Source: CAWFKW01 sp964568655 (GTDB lineage Bacteria; Bacteroidota; Ignavibacteria; Tepidaquicellales; OLB5). From it: a stretch of DNA of 6,480 nt. The notes under the pieces are model-generated. The model did not search any database. It had not been told where the DNA came from and saw only the letters and a list, made by a program, of their open reading frames with translations. The DNA is taken from assembly GCA_964568655.1 (NCBI GenBank), contig CAZMRG010000173.1, positions 1 to 6,480 of the forward strand. Direction: 5' to 3'. Of this stretch, positions 4,617 to 6,480 are shown piece by piece; within the stretch, counting starts at the first letter, position 1, and each line of letters begins with the position of its first letter. A program made the position numbers and the translations under genes.

Positions 4617-6401
4617 TTGGTGAATAAAAAACTCGGCTCAAATAAAAACCTTCCGGTAAAAAAGGAAAATCAAATATTAAGCGCTTGCCTGTATATTTTA
4701 TTCGCAATTCTATTAGTCTTTTTGTGTATTAATAAAATAAGCGGCGATGATGATTTTTTCTGGCACTTAGCATCAGGCAGGTATATTGTTGAGAACAAAA
4801 CAATTCCTGCAACAGATGTATTCAGCTACACAACAGCAGGGCAGCGCTGGATCCCATTTGAGTGGGGCTGGGATGTAACTACATATCTGATTTTCAATGC
4901 TGCGGGGTACGCCGGTATCTATATTTTAAAATCTTTACTTATTTTAGGAGCATTTTTCTTATTTTTTAAAATACTGGAAAAATTTAAGATAACCGCAGGT
5001 TTAAGAATATTTTTTCTTTTGCTCCTGTTATTCGGCGTAATGTTCCGCTTTACAATCAGGCCGCATTTAATATCATATTTTTTCTTTGCCTTGCTGCTTT
5101 ATATAATTTTATCGTACAAATATTTTGACAGGAGTAATCATAAGATCCTGTATTATATACCGGCAATTTTCTTAGTATGGGCAAATTTTCATATGGGTGT
5201 AATTGACGGGATTGTGGTTTATTCAATTTTTGCATTTTCCGAATTATTGAGTTACCTGTTCCCGGGGAAACTATCGGCAAACGACAGCGCGAAACCGGAT
5301 AAAAAAGACCTGGTAAGAATTTTTATAATACTTGCCTGTTCGGTATTAGCTCTGCTTATCAATCCCGCTAATGTTACAACATATGCATACGTATATTCCA
5401 ATATTAACCTGGAATCGCTGAAGGATATCAACGAATGGAAATCGCCTTTTGACTCAGTATTCAGCTCAAATGCGTTCGTAATCATTTATAAAATATATCT
5501 GGGCCTGGCAGTTTTTGCTTTATATTATTCCTATAAGAAAAAGGATGTGTTTATATTTATCGTGTCGCTGGCGTTTGCTTTATACTCATTGAAAGCGGTC
5601 AGATTTATTACTGATTACATTTACCTGGCATCGGTATTTATTTTTACCGGGATGTATTACCTGGTTAATAATTTAAAAAATAACAGGGTGAAAAATATCA
5701 TAAACTATCATCCTGCAGGTAAAGTTGTCCTAATGATGATAATGATATTTTTATTGATCAACATACCCAATGATGTTTTTTTTAATGAATACCTGGGCTA
5801 TCACAGGATCTGGGGAGCGGGCGCGGATGAAAATACGCTTCCTGTGCAGATGTTCAGCTTTGCAAAATCAATTAAGCTGAACGAAACGGGGGAACATCCC
5901 TTCAACCATTATAGCATCGGGGGCTTGTTTTTATGGAATTTCCCCAACAGCAAAGATTTCATCGACAGCAGGTATATAAACGACAAAGTATACAGTGATT
6001 ATGATATCATCGATTATCAAAAGCCGGGGTTTGAAAATAAGATAAAAGATTATAATATAGATTATTTTATGTACTATGTAGATATCCTGCTGCAGTCGCC
6101 GCAGATCTTAAAACAAATCGCTATAGATTATCTTAACCGGAATAATTCAGACTGGAAGCTGATCTACTGGGATGATAAATCATTTATATATGTTAAGAAT
6201 ACGCCTGAATTTCAACCGATCATATCAAAATATGAATATAAGTATATAAACCCATATTATTTTTTATATCAAAAACAGATAATTGAATCGGCGCTTGCGA
6301 ATGACCGGGAAACCGTTATTAAAGAAGTGCGCAGGAAAAAGAGCGAAGATCCAAACGGTTTTATTATTAACAGGATCATTGAACAATATAAAATAAAATA
6401 A
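4617..6401 (+). CDS. Polytopic GT-C-like membrane protein, putative glycosyltransferase family
   Basis: From TTG the product is 594 residues. A basic N-terminus (KK at 4-5 and 15-16) precedes TM1 at about 20-39; further hydrophobic segments lie near 98-117, 129-145, 149-167, 177-212 (two), 232-249, 285-304, 309-326, 330-350 and 369-385, ten or eleven in all. Conserved-looking motifs are DDDFFWHLASGRYI (44-57), TDVFSYT (66-72), RPHLISYFF (148-156), VWANFHMG (187-194), INEWKSPF (271-278) and, after the membrane part, GGLFLWNFP then DFIDSRY (435-453). I recognise this pattern (D-x-D-x-WWHL near the N-terminus, GGYLxW/FIDGR near the C-terminus) from a widespread, mostly uncharacterised membrane family. 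Acidic residues in the first extracytoplasmic loop are where GT-C glycosyltransferases keep catalytic residues, so lipid-linked sugar transfer is a reasonable inference, not proven. Residues 386-594 are probably a soluble domain. TTG (4617) or GTG (4620) must start the frame: a stop lies at 4587 and the first in-frame ATG is codon 142. Confidence 0.75.
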   Translation: MVNKKLGSNKNLPVKKENQILSACLYILFAILLVFLCINKISGDDDFFWHLASGRYIVENKTIPATDVFSYTTAGQRWIPFEWGWDVTTYLIFNAAGYAGIYILKSLLILGAFFLFFKILEKFKITAGLRIFFLLLLLFGVMFRFTIRPHLISYFFFALLLYIILSYKYFDRSNHKILYYIPAIFLVWANFHMGVIDGIVVYSIFAFSELLSYLFPGKLSANDSAKPDKKDLVRIFIILACSVLALLINPANVTTYAYVYSNINLESLKDINEWKSPFDSVFSSNAFVIIYKIYLGLAVFALYYSYKKKDVFIFIVSLAFALYSLKAVRFITDYIYLASVFIFTGMYYLVNNLKNNRVKNIINYHPAGKVVLMMIMIFLLINIPNDVFFNEYLGYHRIWGAGADENTLPVQMFSFAKSIKLNETGEHPFNHYSIGGLFLWNFPNSKDFIDSRYINDKVYSDYDIIDYQKPGFENKIKDYNIDYFMYYVDILLQSPQILKQIAIDYLNRNNSDWKLIYWDDKSFIYVKNTPEFQPIISKYEYKYINPYYFLYQKQIIESALANDRETVIKEVRRKKSEDPNGFIINRIIEQYKIK

Positions 6402-6403
6402 AT

Positions 6404-6478
6404 CTATCTTTTCCTATCGCGACCATTCTGGATCTTGCCAACCGCCTGCTGAACGCCGGTAGAGCGCGCCACTGCAAT
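6404..6478 (-). CDS. Possible C-terminal end of a minus-strand gene (partial)
   Basis: Read on the minus strand from the right edge, one frame is open for 24 codons to a TAG at 6406-6404. It begins IAVARSTGVQQAV and ends in a basic tail, GRDRKR. The stretch is noticeably richer in GC than the preceding gene, and the stop would lie only 2 nt from the stop of the convergent membrane-protein gene, which is common in compact genomes. Twenty-four open codons can occur by chance and the other frames are not all closed, so this is tentative. I do not recognise the sequence. Confidence 0.3.
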   Translation of the reverse strand: MAVARSTGVQQAVGKIQNGRDRKR

Positions 6479-6480
6479 TA

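Noticed and set aside
5056..5485. Minus-strand ORFs inside the GT-C-like gene
   Set aside because: Antisense to conserved membrane and loop motifs of the plus-strand gene; no supporting signals.

Overview
The window reads as chromosomal DNA from a bacterium of the Bacteroidota/Ignavibacteriota (FCB) type. The main evidence is two type IX secretion (T9SS) C-terminal sorting domains; the complete one carries the NYPNPFNP signature that is especially common in Ignavibacteria-like genomes. AT-rich intergenic DNA and Gln-proximal signal-peptide cleavage sites (FTQ-W, YSQ-T) agree with this. The lineage is inferred; there is no rRNA or other marker gene here.

Layout from left to right. Positions 2-130 hold the last 42 codons of a T9SS-sorted protein. 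A DUF1569/DinB-like protein (165-605, TTG start) follows 34 nt later, possibly in the same transcript. A 273-nt gap containing small repeats and dyads leads to a 523-residue secreted protein (879-2450) with six Asp-box repeats, a linker domain and a T9SS sorting domain; it ends at a GC-rich hairpin and a strong terminator. Next is a single-gene unit: an upstream dyad, a sigma-54-like -24/-12 promoter, a nearly complete anti-Shine-Dalgarno match, a small 8-stranded outer-membrane beta-barrel protein (2737-3351), and a second terminator closely related to the first. An NmrA/HSCARG-type NAD(P)-binding protein (3452-4399) lies on the minus strand, convergent with the barrel gene. A short possible gene remnant (4432-4614, minus) fills the divergent gap. 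The last large gene (4617-6401, plus) encodes a polytopic, GT-C-like membrane protein with a large C-terminal domain. About 75 nt at the right edge may be the end of another minus-strand gene.

The genes do not form an obvious single pathway. Two envelope themes recur, T9SS-exported proteins and outer- or inner-membrane proteins, interspersed with small soluble enzymes. No mobile element, CRISPR array, tRNA or rRNA was seen. I found no convincing new multi-gene system. The most notable signals are regulatory: the sigma-54-like promoter with its dyad, the two paralogous terminators with a compensatory base-pair change, and the direct-repeat/palindrome module at 790-821.
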